A stretch of 64,000 nucleotides of DNA from Dama dama (taxonomy: Eukaryota; Chordata; Mammalia; Artiodactyla; Cervidae). Numbering within the stretch: the stretch's first letter is position 1; every line of letters begins with the position of its first letter. The stretch covers positions 31,575,607 through 31,639,606 of the forward strand of contig NC_083695.1 in the NCBI RefSeq assembly GCF_033118175.1, given 5' to 3'. The position numbers and the translations under genes are program-made. The notes beneath the pieces are model-generated. The model searched no databases and was not told the DNA's origin. It saw only the letters and a list, made by a program, of their open reading frames with translations. Below, piece after piece: positions 35,289-48,761 of the stretch.

Positions 35289-37457
35289 CAGTCAGTTCAG
35301 TTCAGTCATCAGTCGTGTGTGACTCTTTGTGACCCTGTGAACTACAGCACACCAGGCTAGTCTGTCCATCACCAACACCCAGAGCTTGCTCAAACTCATG
35401 TCCATCCAGTCAGTGATGCCATCCAACCATCTCATCCTCTGTCATCCCCTTCTCCTCCTGCCCCCAATCCCTCCCAGCATCAGGGTTTTTTCCAGTGAGT
35501 CAACTCTTCGCATGAGGTGGCCAAAGTATTGGAGTTTCAGCTTCAGCATCAGTCCTTCCAATGAACACCCAGGACTGATCTCCTTTAGGATGGACTTGTT
35601 GGATCTCCTTGCAGTCCAAGGGACTCTCAAGAGTCTTCTCCAACACCACAGTTCAAAAGCATCAATTCTTTGGCACTCAGCTTTCTTAAAGGTCCAACTT
35701 TCACATCCATACGTGACTACTGGAAAAACCATAGCTTTGACCTGTGTTGGCAAAGTAATGTCTCTGCTTTTTAATATACTGCCTACGTCGGTCATAGCTT
35801 TTCTTCCAAGGAGCAAGCGTCTTTTAATTTCATGACTACAGTCACCATCTGCAGTGATTTTGGAGCTTAAGAAAATAAAGTCTGTCACTATTTCCATTGT
35901 TTTACCATCTATTTGCCATGACGTGATGGGATCAGATACCATGAACTTAATTTTTTGAACGTTGAGTTTTAAGCCAACTTTTTCACTCTCTTCTTTCACT
36001 TGCATCAAGAGGCTCTTTAGTTCCTTTTCACTTTTTGCCATAAGGGTGGTGTCATCTGCATATCTGAGGTTATTGATATTTCTCCTGGCAATCTTGATTC
36101 CACCTTGTGCTTCATCCAGTCCAGCATTGCGCATGATGTATTCTGCATATTAAGTTAACATAAGCAGGGTGACAATATACAGCCTTGACATACTCCTTTA
36201 CCTATTTGGAACCAGTCTGTTGTTCCATGTCCAGTTCTAACTGTTGCTTCCTGACCTGCATACAGATTTCTCAAGAGGCAGGTCAGGTGGTCTGGTATTC
36301 CCATCTCTTGAAGAATTTTCCACAGTTTGTTTTGATCTACACAAAGGCTTTGGCATAATCAATAAAGCAGACGTAGATATTTTTCTGGAACTCTCTTGCT
36401 TTTTCTATGATCCAACAGATGTTGACAATTTGATCTCTGGTTCCTCTGCCTTTTCTAAGTCCAGGTTGAACACCTGGAAGTTCACGGTTCATGTACTGTT
36501 GAAACCTGGCTTAAAGAACTTTGAGCATTACTTTGCTGGCATGTGAGATAAGTGTAATTGTGTGGTAGTTTGAACATTCTTTGGCACTGTCCTTCTTTGG
36601 GACTGGAATGAACTAACCTTTTCCAGTCCTGTGGCCACTGCTGAGTTTTCCAAATTTGCTGGCATACTGAGGACAGCACTTTCATAGCATCATCTTTTAG
36701 GATTTGAAATAGCTCAATTAGAATTCCATCACCTGCACTAACTTTGTTCACAGTGATGCTTCCTAAGGCCCACTTGACTTCACATTCCAGGATGTCTGGC
36801 TCTAGGTGAATGATCACATCATCGTGGTTACCTGGGTCATGAAGATCTTTTTTGTATAGTTCTTCTGTGTATTGTTGCCACCTCTTCTTAATATCTTCTG
36901 CTTCTGTTAGGTCCATACCGTTTCTGTCCTTCATTGTGCCCATCTTTGCATGAAATGTTCCCTTGGTAGCTCTAATTTTCTTGAAGAGATCTCTAGTCTT
37001 TCCCATTCTATTGTTTTCCTCTATTTCTTTGCACTGATCACTGAGGAAGGCTTTCTTATCTCGCCGTGCTATTCTTTGGAACTCTGTATTCAAATGAGTA
37101 TATCTTTCCTTGTCTCCTTTGCCTTTAGCTTCTCTTCTTTTCATAGCTATTTGTAAGGCCTTCTCAGACAATCATTTTGTCTTTTTGCATTTCTTTTTCT
37201 TGGGGATGGTCTTGATCACTGCCTCCTGTAGAATGTCATGAACCTCTGCCCATAGTTCTTCAGGTACTCTGTCTTTCAGATCCAATCCCTTGAATCTGTT
37301 GTCACTTCCACTGTATAATCAATCATAAGGGATTTGATTTAGGTCATACCTGAATGGTCTGGTGGTTTTCCCTACTTTCTTCAATTTACGTCTGAATTTG
37401 GCAATAAGGAGTTCATGATCTGAGCCACAGTCAGCTCCTGATCTTGTTTTTGCTGAT
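35289..37457 (-). mobile_element. BovB LINE, 2.17 kb, with 10-base duplications
   Basis: Reverse orientation, flanked by perfect tgagaagcat at 35279-35288 and 37458-37467. The left copy lies in the SINE head. Reverse-transcriptase frames are 37171-36482 and 36134-35442. The second contains the intact YADD box near 36060 (LRYADDTTLMAKSE). A frameshifted gap, including a small deletion near 36340, separates them. The copy includes more of the 5' side than most others here but lacks the endonuclease start. Confidence 0.94.
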
Positions 37458-37469
37458 TGAGAAGCATAG

Positions 37470-38999
37470 AAAATAGTTAAACCAATTTTTCTCTATAACT
37501 TCCCCAACTATAATATGGCAATAAAAAAGATTTGTTAATAGATTTCAGTATGTTGCTGTGCCCATATTTTCCAACAGATCACTCAACCTGAAAAACTTAT
37601 TTTGAGATCTAACTTCTATAACATTTTCATTAGCCAGAATGGCATTGATCAATACTACTACCTCCAAGTCACATACACTTTGTGATCAGTTCTTGACTTC
37701 AATATAGCAAGAGAAATAAAATATTATAAGGTTTCACTTGAATGACGCTGTAATTTTCCAAAAGATTTGTGTATATTTGTGAGAAAGATGCACCACAATG
37801 AAGATAACTGTCAGTAAGTCAAATTATCCTATCATGAAAACCCACTTAATTAAATTTCTCCACTAATTCCTTCAAGTCTAAAGAAGGAATCAAAAGCAGA
37901 ACATATTGACTTATGCCTGATTTTCATTATGTCTCTTCTTAGGTACTGAACACATTGTACCAGTTCTTGCTTTTGATTTTTCTGGTGGCTTTTCAAAGAT
38001 TAATAGTGCATAGTAAGATGGCTTACAAATAATCCATTTTTTGATCATTTTATTATTGCCTCCACAAGCTATCTAAAACTTGGGTCTAGATAGCCCACAG
38101 GGTCAATAACTTTATTTAGAAAATATATGAAGACAAAGAACATATATAAATATTTCAACCTGTCAATGGCCAAGATCCAGATTCTAAGTTATGTTATGAT
38201 AACCTAGTGAATCTTAGTATTAGCTATGAATGATCCAAATCAATAAATAATATATAGCATTCTAGATAAATCTAGAAGACTTTTCTCTATATCAAGTTAT
38301 AAGTCTCTGACTTCAATTACAAGATTTAAGACCATCAGCTAATGTTGTAGTTGGAGAGTCCAGAGTACTAAGCCATTAATAAACCATGCTTTGGCATTCT
38401 CATTCAATTTGTATTAACCTCATTTAAGGATCAAAGCCTCTTTGGAAATTATTTAATAATAATAATTATTAACAGTCTTCATCATGCCTGGAATGAATCT
38501 AAATTTATTTTATCAGTAAGCAGTTATTTAGTAAATACTTAGTATTCTACTTAATACAGATTCTATGGCTCATGTTTGACAATTGTTCAAGTTAATCCAT
38601 CAAACCTCATCAGACAGATAAAGTATGAAACAATAAAAATCTATGAATTAGGGTAAAAGGGGGATACAAATATGTTAATTCTGAATTATAAGAAACCTTA
38701 TAATTATATTTCTCATAACTTACTTCACTTAGAAGTAGGTTAGCTTAAAAACATATTTTCCTCACTCCACTGGTACTAGATGTGGACTGAGGACATCAAC
38801 AGCTAAAAGAACTGTTCTCAACTCAGGACATAAACGGCAAAGTCTTCTGTTTTGTTACTTTGCCACAGTGCTTTATACATATCAGATAAGTTTGTGATTA
38901 ATATCACTACAAATCTGTAACAATCATTACAAACCTATGTTCACTGTCAGGCAGTTACATTCTAGGTAGGAAGATGAACAATAAAGAAGATATATCAAT
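37470..38999. other. Intron sequence, nothing recognised
   Basis: AT-rich and unique-looking. No exon or repeat was recognised. Confidence 0.5.
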
Positions 39000-39151
39000 T
39001 ATCCACTTCTGGGTATTTATCTGGAGAACACAAAAATACTAATTTTAAAAGATAAAGGCATCCCTATGTTCAATGCAGCATTATTTACAATGGCCATGCC
39101 ACAGAATCAAAATAAGTGTCCACCGATGGATGAATAGATAAAGAAGATGTG

Positions 39152-39200
<49 letters not shown>

Positions 39201-39575
39201 AAATGGAACATAACTTGATCATAACAGAAGAAGGTAAAATCCTGCCACTTGTGATAACCTTGGACCTTGAGGGTATTATACTAAGTGAAGTAATTCAGAT
39301 GGAGAAAGACAAATACCAAATGATTTCATTCACATGTGGAATCTAAAAAAAACAAATAAACAACATAAGGCAAAACCAAACTCAGAGAGAACATACTAGA
39401 GGTTACCAGAGGGGAAGGGGGTTGAAGGGCAGGATAAATGGGTAAAGGGGGTTAATTATATATGGTGACGGATGGTAACTAGACTTGTAATAGTGATCAC
39501 TTTGTAGTGTATATAAGATGGTGAATTATAATGCTGAACACCTGAAACTCATATAATTTTTTAGGAAAGAAAAGA
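39000..39575 (+). mobile_element. Old L1 3' end with a CA microsatellite
   Basis: The ORF2 end is visible (tccacttctgggtatttatc, then gcagcattatttacaatggc), followed by an L1M 3' UTR and an A-rich end. A CA repeat of about 20 units (39154-39192) and a short TA repeat interrupt it. Confidence 0.82.
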
Positions 39576-39599
39576 AATAAATTATATAGAATGTGAAAT

Positions 39600-40172
39600 T
39601 AAAAGACACTTGCTCCTTAGAAGAAAAGCTATGACCAACCTAAACAGCATATTAAAAAGCAGAGACATTACTTTGCCAACAAAGGTCTGGCAGTCAAAGC
39701 TATGGTTTTTCCAGTAGTTATGTATGGATGTGAGAGTTGGACTATAAAGAAAGCTGAGCATCCAAGAACTGATGCTTCTGAACTGTGGTGTTGGAGAAGA
39801 CTCTTGAGAGTGCCTTGGACTGCAAGGAGACTCCCTTGGACTGCAAGGAGATCCAACCAGTCAGTCCTAAAGAAAATAAGTCCTGAATATTCTTTGGAAG
39901 GACTGATGCTGAAGCTGAAACTCCAATACACTGGCACCTGATAAGAAGAACTGACTCACTGGAAAAGACCCTGATGCTGGGAAAGACTGAAGGCAGGAGG
40001 AGAAGGGGACAAGAGAGGATGAGATGGTTGGAAGGCATCACTGACTCAATGGACATGAGGTTGAGTAAGCTCTGGGAGTTGGTGATGGACAGGGAAGCCT
40101 GGTGTGCCTGCAGTCCATGGGGTCACAAAAAGTTGGACACAACTGAGTGACTGAACTGAACTGAACTGATAA
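39600..40172 (+). mobile_element. BovB LINE 3' end with 12-base duplications
   Basis: It starts in the C-terminal region (ttaaaagacacttgctcctt) and runs to the ACTGA repeats. Duplications agaatgtgaaat lie at 39588-39599 and 40173-40184. A tandem copy of ccttggactgcaaggaga at 39812-39850 adds seven codons to the frame at 39702-39941. Confidence 0.9.
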
Positions 40173-40227
40173 AGAATGTGAAATCATGACAAATGACAAG
40201 GAGAAAAAAGAGAGCAAAAGAGGGATT

Positions 40228-40258
40228 TAGGAGATGTGTATGTGTGTGTGTGTGTATG
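40228..40258 (+). repeat. TG microsatellite
   Basis: An interrupted TG repeat in otherwise unique intron. Confidence 0.8.
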
Positions 40259-41054
40259 ACAGGATAAAAGGTATTTAAAATTTTAGGCTGGCCAGAGAAG
40301 GCACCCATTATCCAAAGTACATACAGAGAAGAGCGAGAAATTTATGTCACTGCTTATTATAAGCACAAGATATTGCTGCCAAGTTGGTTGTTATTCTGGG
40401 TGTGAGTCAAGAAAAAAAAATTCTTGTTTAGCTAAAAAAATGAAACTTCTAAAATAGATGGCAAATTCTTGAACACCATTGAGTCTATTAATTTTTGGGA
40501 AAAAAACCCCCAGATAATTAGAAAAACAACAGTCTTGTATCACACAGGTTATGCTGTTCACATTGCTCTAGCTGGTTTTCCACAGAAATCTGAAGAACGG
40601 TCCACATTGTTCATCAGAGTAACAGATGAATAAATATGCTAATGTACTCTCCGAGGCCCACGCCACTCCCTAGCAAAGCTTCTGGTGTTTAAAGGATTGC
40701 ATTTCTTCTTGCTGGATGACCTGGCAAGAAGTGTATTTAGATGTAATGATTCCTTGTTATTCACAAAAAGGTCGATTCACTGAATGCCTCACTTATCGTC
40801 CTAGCAGCAATTAGGATGTGGGAAATAACTGATCTCAATGTCATTTCTGTGGCATATTTCCCTCCATGATTTGTTAAATAAAGTAAACAATGCAGTGTAC
40901 AACATACAGATTGTAAGAATGCTTGAACTGCCCATTATCTACAGGAGAGTTTATGACCAGCCTTTCCACAGCTCAGTTTTAGAGAAAGAAGAGGCACTAT
41001 GGTAAGCTATGGCTTATCACTGCTGGAAATGTGACCACAGCAGTAAAGCCAAGT

Positions 41055-41230
41055 GACAAAAGCCCATATGCTGGGGTGGCCTGGGTTCAAGCCCTAAATC
41101 ATCTACTTACTGTGGGACTTGAGGCAAGTTTTTAATTGCTTTGTATGCCTCAATTTCCTCATTTGTAAAATGAAGATAGTAAACTACAAACATTACAGGG
41201 TTGATATAAGGAAAATGTAGGTACAACTGA
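41055..41230 (+). repeat. MIR SINE
   Basis: Plus-strand order: gcctgggttcaagccc, then cttactgtgggacttgaggc, then tcaatttcctcatttgtaaa, then tacagggttgatataaggaa. Confidence 0.75.
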
Positions 41231-41407
41231 AGTCCTCAAAGAAAAGTATTTGATGAAACAAAAGCTGAAATTTTTCCAAATTTGACGAAAACTATAAATC
41301 CACAGACCCCAAAACTCAAAGAATCCCAAGATAAGAAACATAAGAATGCTATATTGAGGTACATAATAAAACCATAACCAAACAGCCCTGCTAAAAACTA
41401 CATTAGT

Positions 41408-41610
41408 GGTTCTCAACCAGGGATTACTCCTCCCCATTCCTACTCCTTTGGGGACATTTGACAAAGACATTTTTGTTTGCCACAACTGGGTGGGGAGAGT
41501 GTGCATGACTGGCATCTAACGCGTAGAGGCCAGGAACGCTGCTAAACATCCTATAATGGAAAGGATAGCCCTCACAAAAATCAGTTACCCTGCCTAAAAC
41601 ATCAACAGTG
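41408..41610 (+). mobile_element. MER5-type hAT DNA transposon relic
   Basis: The characteristic order gtggttctcaaccaggga, ggggacatttgacaaagaca, cacaactgggtgggg, tagaggccaggaacgctgct and aaacatcctataatgg is that of the non-autonomous MER5 element. Confidence 0.8.
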
Positions 41611-41632
41611 CTAAGACTAAAGCTAATACTGG

Positions 41633-41682
41633 GCTTCCCTGGTGGCTTGGATGGTAAAAAATCTGCCCGCAATGAGGGAGAG
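41633..41682 (+). mobile_element. Bov-tA head only, about 50 bases
   Basis: ggcttccctggtggcttgga followed by aaaaaatctgcccgcaatga is the tRNA-derived start of Bov-tA. The body is absent. A short repeat, aatact, flanks it. Confidence 0.75.
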
Positions 41683-42349
41683 AAATACTAAAAACATATA
41701 ATAATCAAAATGGCTAAAACTAGCGAAAAGAGAAAATCTTAAAAACCACATCCTTATCATATTTTCTCATCCTGACAAATACAGAAAGTACATGAGATTG
41801 TAATATTCAGCATTTTTCGTAACTCACCCATCAAGGTTAAGCCAGGAACTGAGTACCAAGAAGTAAAGGTGCCCAGACCTGTAGAGCTACTTGGAGGGGT
41901 TCCCAGTACTCATAAGTCAGTGCGACTTTTTAAAAAAAATCAGAATTTAGGGAGCTACACAATGTGCAGTTTCTATCTTCAGCAGAAACTGAAGATTCTG
42001 CTCTGTGGTCTTCCTGACACTTAATCATAGGTAAGAAGTGGTGGGGCCAGGATTTGAACTGAAGTCTGTTTTGAAAATGCATCAAAATAATATTAATAAT
42101 ACAAAATATAAGACCATAAATGTGCTTTCAGTTTATTATTTTGGGTCTTCATAACAAGTTAGTACATATCCATGCTGCTATAGCACTGGCCCACTACAGA
42201 TTTATTCAATTACTTTGGTACTCAGGGACAGCTGTGGTAACACGTATCAGTCTATATTTCTTCATTTTTTCTGTCAATTGGAGGGGAGAAAAGTAACAGT
42301 GGTCACAGCTATGGCAGGAACTGTGTATATCATTTACTGAGAACTGTTA

Positions 42350-42760
42350 TAGTTTTAAAAATTTTTATGGAGTACAGCTGATACATAATATTGTGTTAGT
42401 TTCTGCTATACAGCAAAGTAGATCAGTTGCACATATATTCACTCTTTTCTAGGTATTTTTCCCATATAGGTCATTATGGAGTACTGAGAAGAGTTCCCTG
42501 TGCTATACAGTAGGTCCTTATTAATTATCTATTTTATATACAATTGGAGGAGGAAATAGCAAACCACCCCAGTATCCTTGCCTGGAGAATTCCATGGACA
42601 CAGGAGCCTGGGGGGGCTATAGTCCATGGGGTCGCAAAGAGTCAGACACAATGGAGAGACTAACACACTTATATACAGTAGTATATATGTCAATCCCAAT
42701 CTCCCAAATTCTCCCTCCTCATCCCTTCCCCGCTGGAAACCATAAGTTTGGAAAACTGTT
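42350..42760 (-). mobile_element. L1 3' UTR fragment, antisense, with SINE insertion
   Basis: L1 3'-end phrases in reverse orientation lie on both sides of a SINE: gtgttagtttctgctataca and ccctgtgctatacagtaggt before 42540, and tatgtcaatcccaatctccc after 42685. Confidence 0.7.
42545..42668 (+). mobile_element. Bov-tA or Bov-A body fragment nested in L1
   Basis: A plus-strand body from ggaggaaatagcaaaccacc to gacacaatggagagactaac, with the tRNA head missing. The word ttatataca on both sides may be the target duplication. Confidence 0.82.
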
Positions 42761-43510
42761 ACAGTTTTACCTTTATAGATGCCTACTCTGGAGAAGGGTA
42801 GGAAGAGGTGCTTATTTTTATTTGGTTCTGTCCTCCACGGAGAAAAAAATTGAGAATCACTTCTTTGAAGTATCAGATCTCTTTGGATCAAGTTAGGTAG
42901 ATTTCAATGGAATGCACACAGAGAGCTAGAGACATACACTTTTTTTCTGAATGGCTAAAAAAAAGTCACACTAAAAGAAAATAATGCTAAGAACACTCAC
43001 AGTAGCATACTAATCAACAAAACTGTTTAGCCTAGAATAATCAGAAATTCATCAGTGCTCTAAAGGACTAAATGATGAGTTGTGTGTCTTAAGAAGTAAT
43101 CTTTCAAGGTTCAAAAATGAATATTGAACACAATTAGAACAACCAAGCCAATCATCTTTAGTAGAGGAAATACTAGATTAGTATGTGTTTTACTGAGTAA
43201 GTATAAACATTAATGAGGGCTAAAGGAGCAGGCAATGTATAAATTATCTTGAGCTTCAAACAGTTAAAAGTAGATGTAACTTCACAGTTGCTTTTTTGTT
43301 TTCTTCTAACTTTACCTGGATACTTTATTTTCCTTCCTCTTTTTCAGGTGGTTCTATATACATGTTATAGAGTATCCAAAACAAATGAAATTTGATATAA
43401 CTTATCATTCATTAACTTTGCAAACATGTTTTATTTCCTCCTCCAATCAACTGAACTCTTTTTTATGGTCCTGTATGCTACCTGTAAGTGAATACAAAGT
43501 TCATACTTAC
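42761..43510. other. Intron sequence, nothing recognised
   Basis: Unique intron just after the 115-nt exon in transcript order. Nothing recognised. Confidence 0.5.
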
Positions 43511-43625
43511 TCGAAAGAACAGTCGTAAGGAAAATGTAGTCTGAAAAGGATATGAGTCCACATTCTCCAAGGGTGTAAAATATACTGCCTTCATCAGCAA
43601 ATTTTTCTCGTTCCTGGGCAATTTT
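43511..43625 (-). CDS. MICU1: MICU1 coding exon, 38 codons plus 1 base (N-lobe before EF-hand 1)
   Basis: The minus strand has an acceptor (ttcaatag) and then 115 bases encoding 38 residues, beginning KIAQEREKFADEG and ending LTTVLS plus one base, followed by a strong donor, gtaagt. The segment corresponds to the MICU1 N-lobe just before the first EF-hand. It starts in phase 0, which allows in-frame insertion of the 12-nt exon at 60785-60796, and ends in phase 1, which matches the next exon at 9513-9595. There is no internal stop. From memory, human MICU1 has Ser where this sequence has Ala at the third residue. If the microexon lies between exons 5 and 6 as described in human, this is exon 6. 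Confidence 0.95.
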
Positions 43626-45640
43626 CTATTGAATGTATGGGTCCAACCAAAAGATAAAAAGAAGATATAACAGAATGAGAATATAAGTAGTTAGAGATGA
43701 ATGACCATTTATCTGACAGTTTTATGCTATTTATTATAAGCATTTCTCTGATGGCCATTCCAAGTTAATGGATCCTTTACAGTTTTTAAGATGATTAAAA
43801 TTATAAGCAAAAGATGATTTTTTTATTTGCTCCAACACTGGCTTAATGTGAGCAATAAAAAGTTTTTCAGTTTTATGAACTCTTGCCATTTAACATATAA
43901 CAGGCCCACTTCAGGTCTGAATTTGTTTCTGAGTTTGAAAAACAATCAACCTTTTTCTATAGAGGTATATAAGGTAGAGAGAGAAAAAAAACAAAATGAG
44001 TTATAAATACCCAAGAAAAACAACTACTGATAAGAACTAGTGATCAGAAATGAAGAAGTTAGCAACTATTGTCAACACCCACCCAAATGCTCAGAAAATT
44101 AATTTCTGAAATATTAATTTTAACTTTTACCTTATGAACCCCAAGAATCTTAGTTTTTGAAAAATAGAACAGTTTACAGAGTAAACAGCATCTCTGAAAT
44201 ATAATGTCAAATCAGACATACACATCAAGCTTTAGGCATGATAATTATATTTACTGTTACTTTGGTGGAGGCTCCTAAATTTTAGCTATTTGAAGAAACT
44301 ATGCTATAACTTAGTTTTAACTCTAAGTATGTATTTATTTTCTTTAATCTATAAGCTCACAAAGAGAGTTAATTCTCAGGTTCAGAAATGGTCTATCTGG
44401 GAAGCAGTCTATTCCTGGGTGTTTAAGGGAAACCTGCCCTTTTTTTTTTCCTGATTCCCTACCAGACCAGAAACTTAAGAGGTGACATTGATGATACTTT
44501 CAAAAACTGAAAAGGATCCATGAAAGAGTTAGACTTGAAACTCATTTTTGTAAGTTTGACTCATTTTGGACCAACCAAAGAAATTTCAGGAATTATTCTA
44601 GGTACCAAAAAAAGAGAGAGGAGGTTTTAAAAACCCAAACCAACAAAGCGCAGTCAAAGTAATAATATCATGCAAGCACAAAATAAGCAGCAGCATTGCA
44701 AGCATAACCTTGGGAGGAGTATCATGAAAACTAAACCAACAAGCACCACCACACCATCATCCAGGTACACAGCCATCCAATAGGTTACCTCTGTCTAGTG
44801 AAGATTCCATCATACACACAAAGGAAAGAAAACTGGTTAACCAATTGAAGACATGAGTACCAAATGAATCATCATGATCTTCTTAGTAAAACCACTCAAA
44901 ATAGCCTTTACTGGATATTTGCTTATAATATGAAACAGCAACGATGGACAGGCAAAAATCCACAGTTGAATGCCAATAAAGCAGTAAGAGGTTTTGATGG
45001 CAGTTTCTACTAAGGAAAGGGCTTCTCTGACTCATTTGTGATGGGCAGAAAGCCTGGTCTGGCCTAACAGCATTTAGAGATTACCTGCTTGAGCCAAAAC
45101 CAAAAATGAGCCCACAGTCCAATATGTTCAATTAAGGTTAGACCTCATATCACACTTGATTTTCTACCAACAGATTAACCACAAATTTCAGACAAAAAAA
45201 GGTTATTGGATGAAAACAGAAGTAAAGTTGTTCACTGGGAAGTTAATATTTTAATTTCTCAAAAGAAAACTGTACATTTTTTTAACATTATCCAAGATAC
45301 TGCAAAGGAAAAGCACGTGAACAAGAAAAAAATACACAGAACGAGAACAGGCTGTCCAAGGCATACAATCTTACTTGCTAGAATAAATCTGAATAGAAGC
45401 TGAATAACCCATATTAATTATGTAATAATCTTACAGAGAGACTGCTATAATAAAGGAAAATAAATAGTATATTGGGATCCAGAAATTGAGAAACAGACAA
45501 AAATCTAAGGACAAACTGAAAGGAGGAAACCAGGCCAAAAAAGCATATCCAACATCATTATTTTTTTTTCCCAACATTATTTTTCTAAGAATCATCTGGA
45601 CCATGCTGCTGCTCAGAAGATAAAAAGACAAATCTTAAGT
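43626..45640. other. Intron sequence upstream of the 115-nt exon
   Basis: About 2 kb of unique-looking AT-rich intron. No further MICU1 exon was found here. Confidence 0.55.
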
Positions 45641-46001
45641 TTGTAACATTTAATTTTGATATAATTTCAAACTCAGAAAAGTGGAAAGAACTGTATAAGG
45701 AACTCCCATATGCTTTTCACTCAGATTAGCCAACAATTTACATATCTCCTTATTTGCTTTATCATTTTATATATCTTCTTTTACATTATATCAAAACTTG
45801 GAGACATGCCCCTTTAGACTTTAATACTTCATTAAATATTTCCTATGAACAAAGACATTCTCTCACATACTACAGTAAAAATGTCATAAAACCAGGATGA
45901 TTAACACTGATACATACTATTACTTGTAATCCACAGTCTATTGTCAAATTTAGCAAACTATCTCAATAATTTACTTTTTAGCTATTAATATTTTCCCTCT
46001 A

Positions 46002-47619
46002 TGGACCTAACAGAAGCAGAAGATATTAAGAAGAGGTGGAAAGAATATACAGAACTATACAAAAAAGATCTTCATGACCCAGATAATCACAATGGTGTGA
46101 TCACTCACCTACAGCCAGACATCCTGGAATGGGAAGTCAAGTGGACCTTAGGAAGCATCACTACGAACAAAGCTAGCGGAGGTGATGGAATTCCAGTTGA
46201 GCTATTTCAAATCCTGAAAGATGATGCTGTGAAAGTGCTGCCCTCAATATGCCAGCAAATTTGGAAAACTCAGCAGTGGCCACAGGACTGGAAAAGGTCA
46301 GTCCTCATTCCAATCCCAAAGAAAGGCAATGTCAAAGAATGCTCAAACTACCGTACAACTGCACTCATCTAACACACTAGTAAAGTAATGCTCAAAATTC
46401 TCCAAGCCAGACTTCAACAACACGTGAATCGTGAACTTCCAGATGGTCAAGCTGGTTTTAGAAAAGGCAGAGGAACCAGAGATCAAATTGCCAACATCCG
46501 CTGGATCATTGAAAAAGCAAGAGAGTTCCAGAAAAACATCTATTTCTGCTTTATTGACTAAGCCAAAGCCTTTGACTGCATGGATCACCACCAACTGTGG
46601 AAAATTCTTCAAGAGATGGGAATACCAGACCACCTGACCTGCCTCTTGAGAAATCTGTTTTTCAGGTCAGGAAGCAACAGTTAGAACTGGACATGGAACA
46701 ACAGACTGGTTCCAAATAGGAAAAGGAGTACATCAACGCTGTACATGTCACCCTGCTTATTTAACTTCTATGCAGAGTACATCATGAGAAGCACTGGGCT
46801 GGATGAAGCACAAGCTGGAATCAAGATTGCTGTGAGAAATATCAACAACCTCAGATATGCAGATGACACCACCCTTATGGCAGAAAGTGAAGAAGAGCTA
46901 AAGAGCCTCTTGAAAATGAAAGAGGAGAGTGAAAATGTTGGCTTAAGGCTCAACATTCAGAAAACTAAGATCACGGCATCCAGTTCCATCACTTCATGGC
47001 AAATAGATGGGGAAACAGTGGAAACACTGGCTGACTTTATTTTGGGGGGCTCCAAAATCACTGTAGATGGTGGCTGCAGCCATGAAATTAAAAGATACTT
47101 ACTCCTTGGAAGAAAAGTTATGACCAACCCAGACAGCATGTTAAAAAGCAGACACATTACTTTGCCAACAAAGGTCTGTCTACTCAAAGCTGCGGTTTTT
47201 CCAGTAGTCATGTATGGATGTGAGAGTTAGACTATAACAAAAGCTGAGTGCCGAAGAATTGGTGCTTTTGAACTGTGGTGTTGGAGAAGACACTTGAAGA
47301 GTCCCTTGGACTGCAAGGAGATCCAACTAGTCATCCAGAAGGAAATCAGTCCTGAATATTCATTGGAAGGACTGATGTTGAAGCTGAAACTTCAATACTT
47401 TGGCCACCTGATGCGAAGAACAGACTCATTTGAAAAGACACTGATGCTGGGAAAGATTGAAGGTGGGAGAAGGGGATGACAGAGGATGAGACGGTTGGAT
47501 GGCATCACTGACTCAATGGACATGAGTTTGAGTAAACTCCAGGAGTTGGTGATGGACAGGCAGGCCTGGCATGCTGCAGTCCATGGGGTTGCAAAGAGTC
47601 GGACACAACTGAACTGAAC
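46002..47619 (+). mobile_element. BovB LINE, 1.6 kb, inserted in old L1
   Basis: Flanked by tttccctcta at 45992-46001 and 47620-47629. The reverse-transcriptase frame starts MDLTEAEDIKKRW at 46001, ends at a stop near 46372, and resumes at 46431-46637 and 46745-47230. The YADD box lies at about 46855-46866. Frameshifts and stops disable it. Confidence 0.93.
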
Positions 47620-48761
47620 TTTCCCTCTAGTCCAGGATGTAGTCCACAGCCATAAATGGCCTTTAGTTGTCATGTCTTCTTAATCTCCATTAATCCAAAA
47701 CAGCTTTCTTTGCCCATCTTCATTTTTTCCTTTGGAGGTTTATTATGAGTTTCCATTGTGGTAAAATTCACATGACATAAAATTCACCATTCTAACCATT
47801 TAACCATGAAATGTGTGGGCCTTTTGAATTTGGTTTCTTTCTCAGGTCTGGTTTTTGTGGGTCCATCTATGCTGTAGCAGCAATCAGTATTTCATTCCTT
47901 TTTATTGCCAAATAATATTCCATTATATATATACCATAAATTGTTTATCCATTCATGAATTAAAGGATATTTGAGTTGTTTCCACCTTTTGGCTGTTGTG
48001 AATAGTGCTACTATGTACATTCTTGTACAAGTATTTGTTTTATTATCTGCTTTCAATTCTTTTGGGTATATATCTGGGAATGGAACTGCTGAGTCATATC
48101 ACACATCTATATTTAAGTTTTTCAGAATGGCCAAACTGTTTTCCACAGTAGCTATATACCATTTTGCATTACTCCCAGCAATGTAAAATGGTTCCAATTT
48201 CTCCACATCCTGAGTTTTTTCTTTATTTTTTAAATTATATCCATGTTAGTGAGTGCAAACTTGTATCTTATTGTGGTTTGATTTACATTTCCCTAGTGTC
48301 TAATGATGTTGAGCATCTTTTCACGTGTCTGTTGGCCATTTGTACTATCTTCTTTGGAGAAATATCTATTCAAATCCTTTGCCCATTTTTTTGAATTGGG
48401 TTGTTTGTTTTCTGTTCTTCAGTTGTAAGGTTCTCTATATATTCTATATACTAAACACGTATCTGATATAGGGTTTGCAAATCAATTCTTTCATTCTGTT
48501 CATTGCCTTTCACTCTCCTGATTATGCTCTTTGGTGCACAGAATTTAAAATATTGATGAAGCTCAACTTGTCTATTTTTTTCTCTTATTGCTTGTGCTTT
48601 TAATGTCATATCTAAGACTCCATCACAAAATCCAAGATCATGAAAATTTACCCGTTTCTCTAACAGTTTTGTAGTTTTAGCTTTTATATTTAGGTCACTG
48701 ATCTATTTTGAGTTAACTTTGTATTAATGAGAGGTAGGGACCAAATTCATTCCTTTTTTTT

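Noticed and set aside
39149..39346. Frame with a His-Thr repeat
   Set aside because: It is a CA microsatellite inside an L1 3' end.
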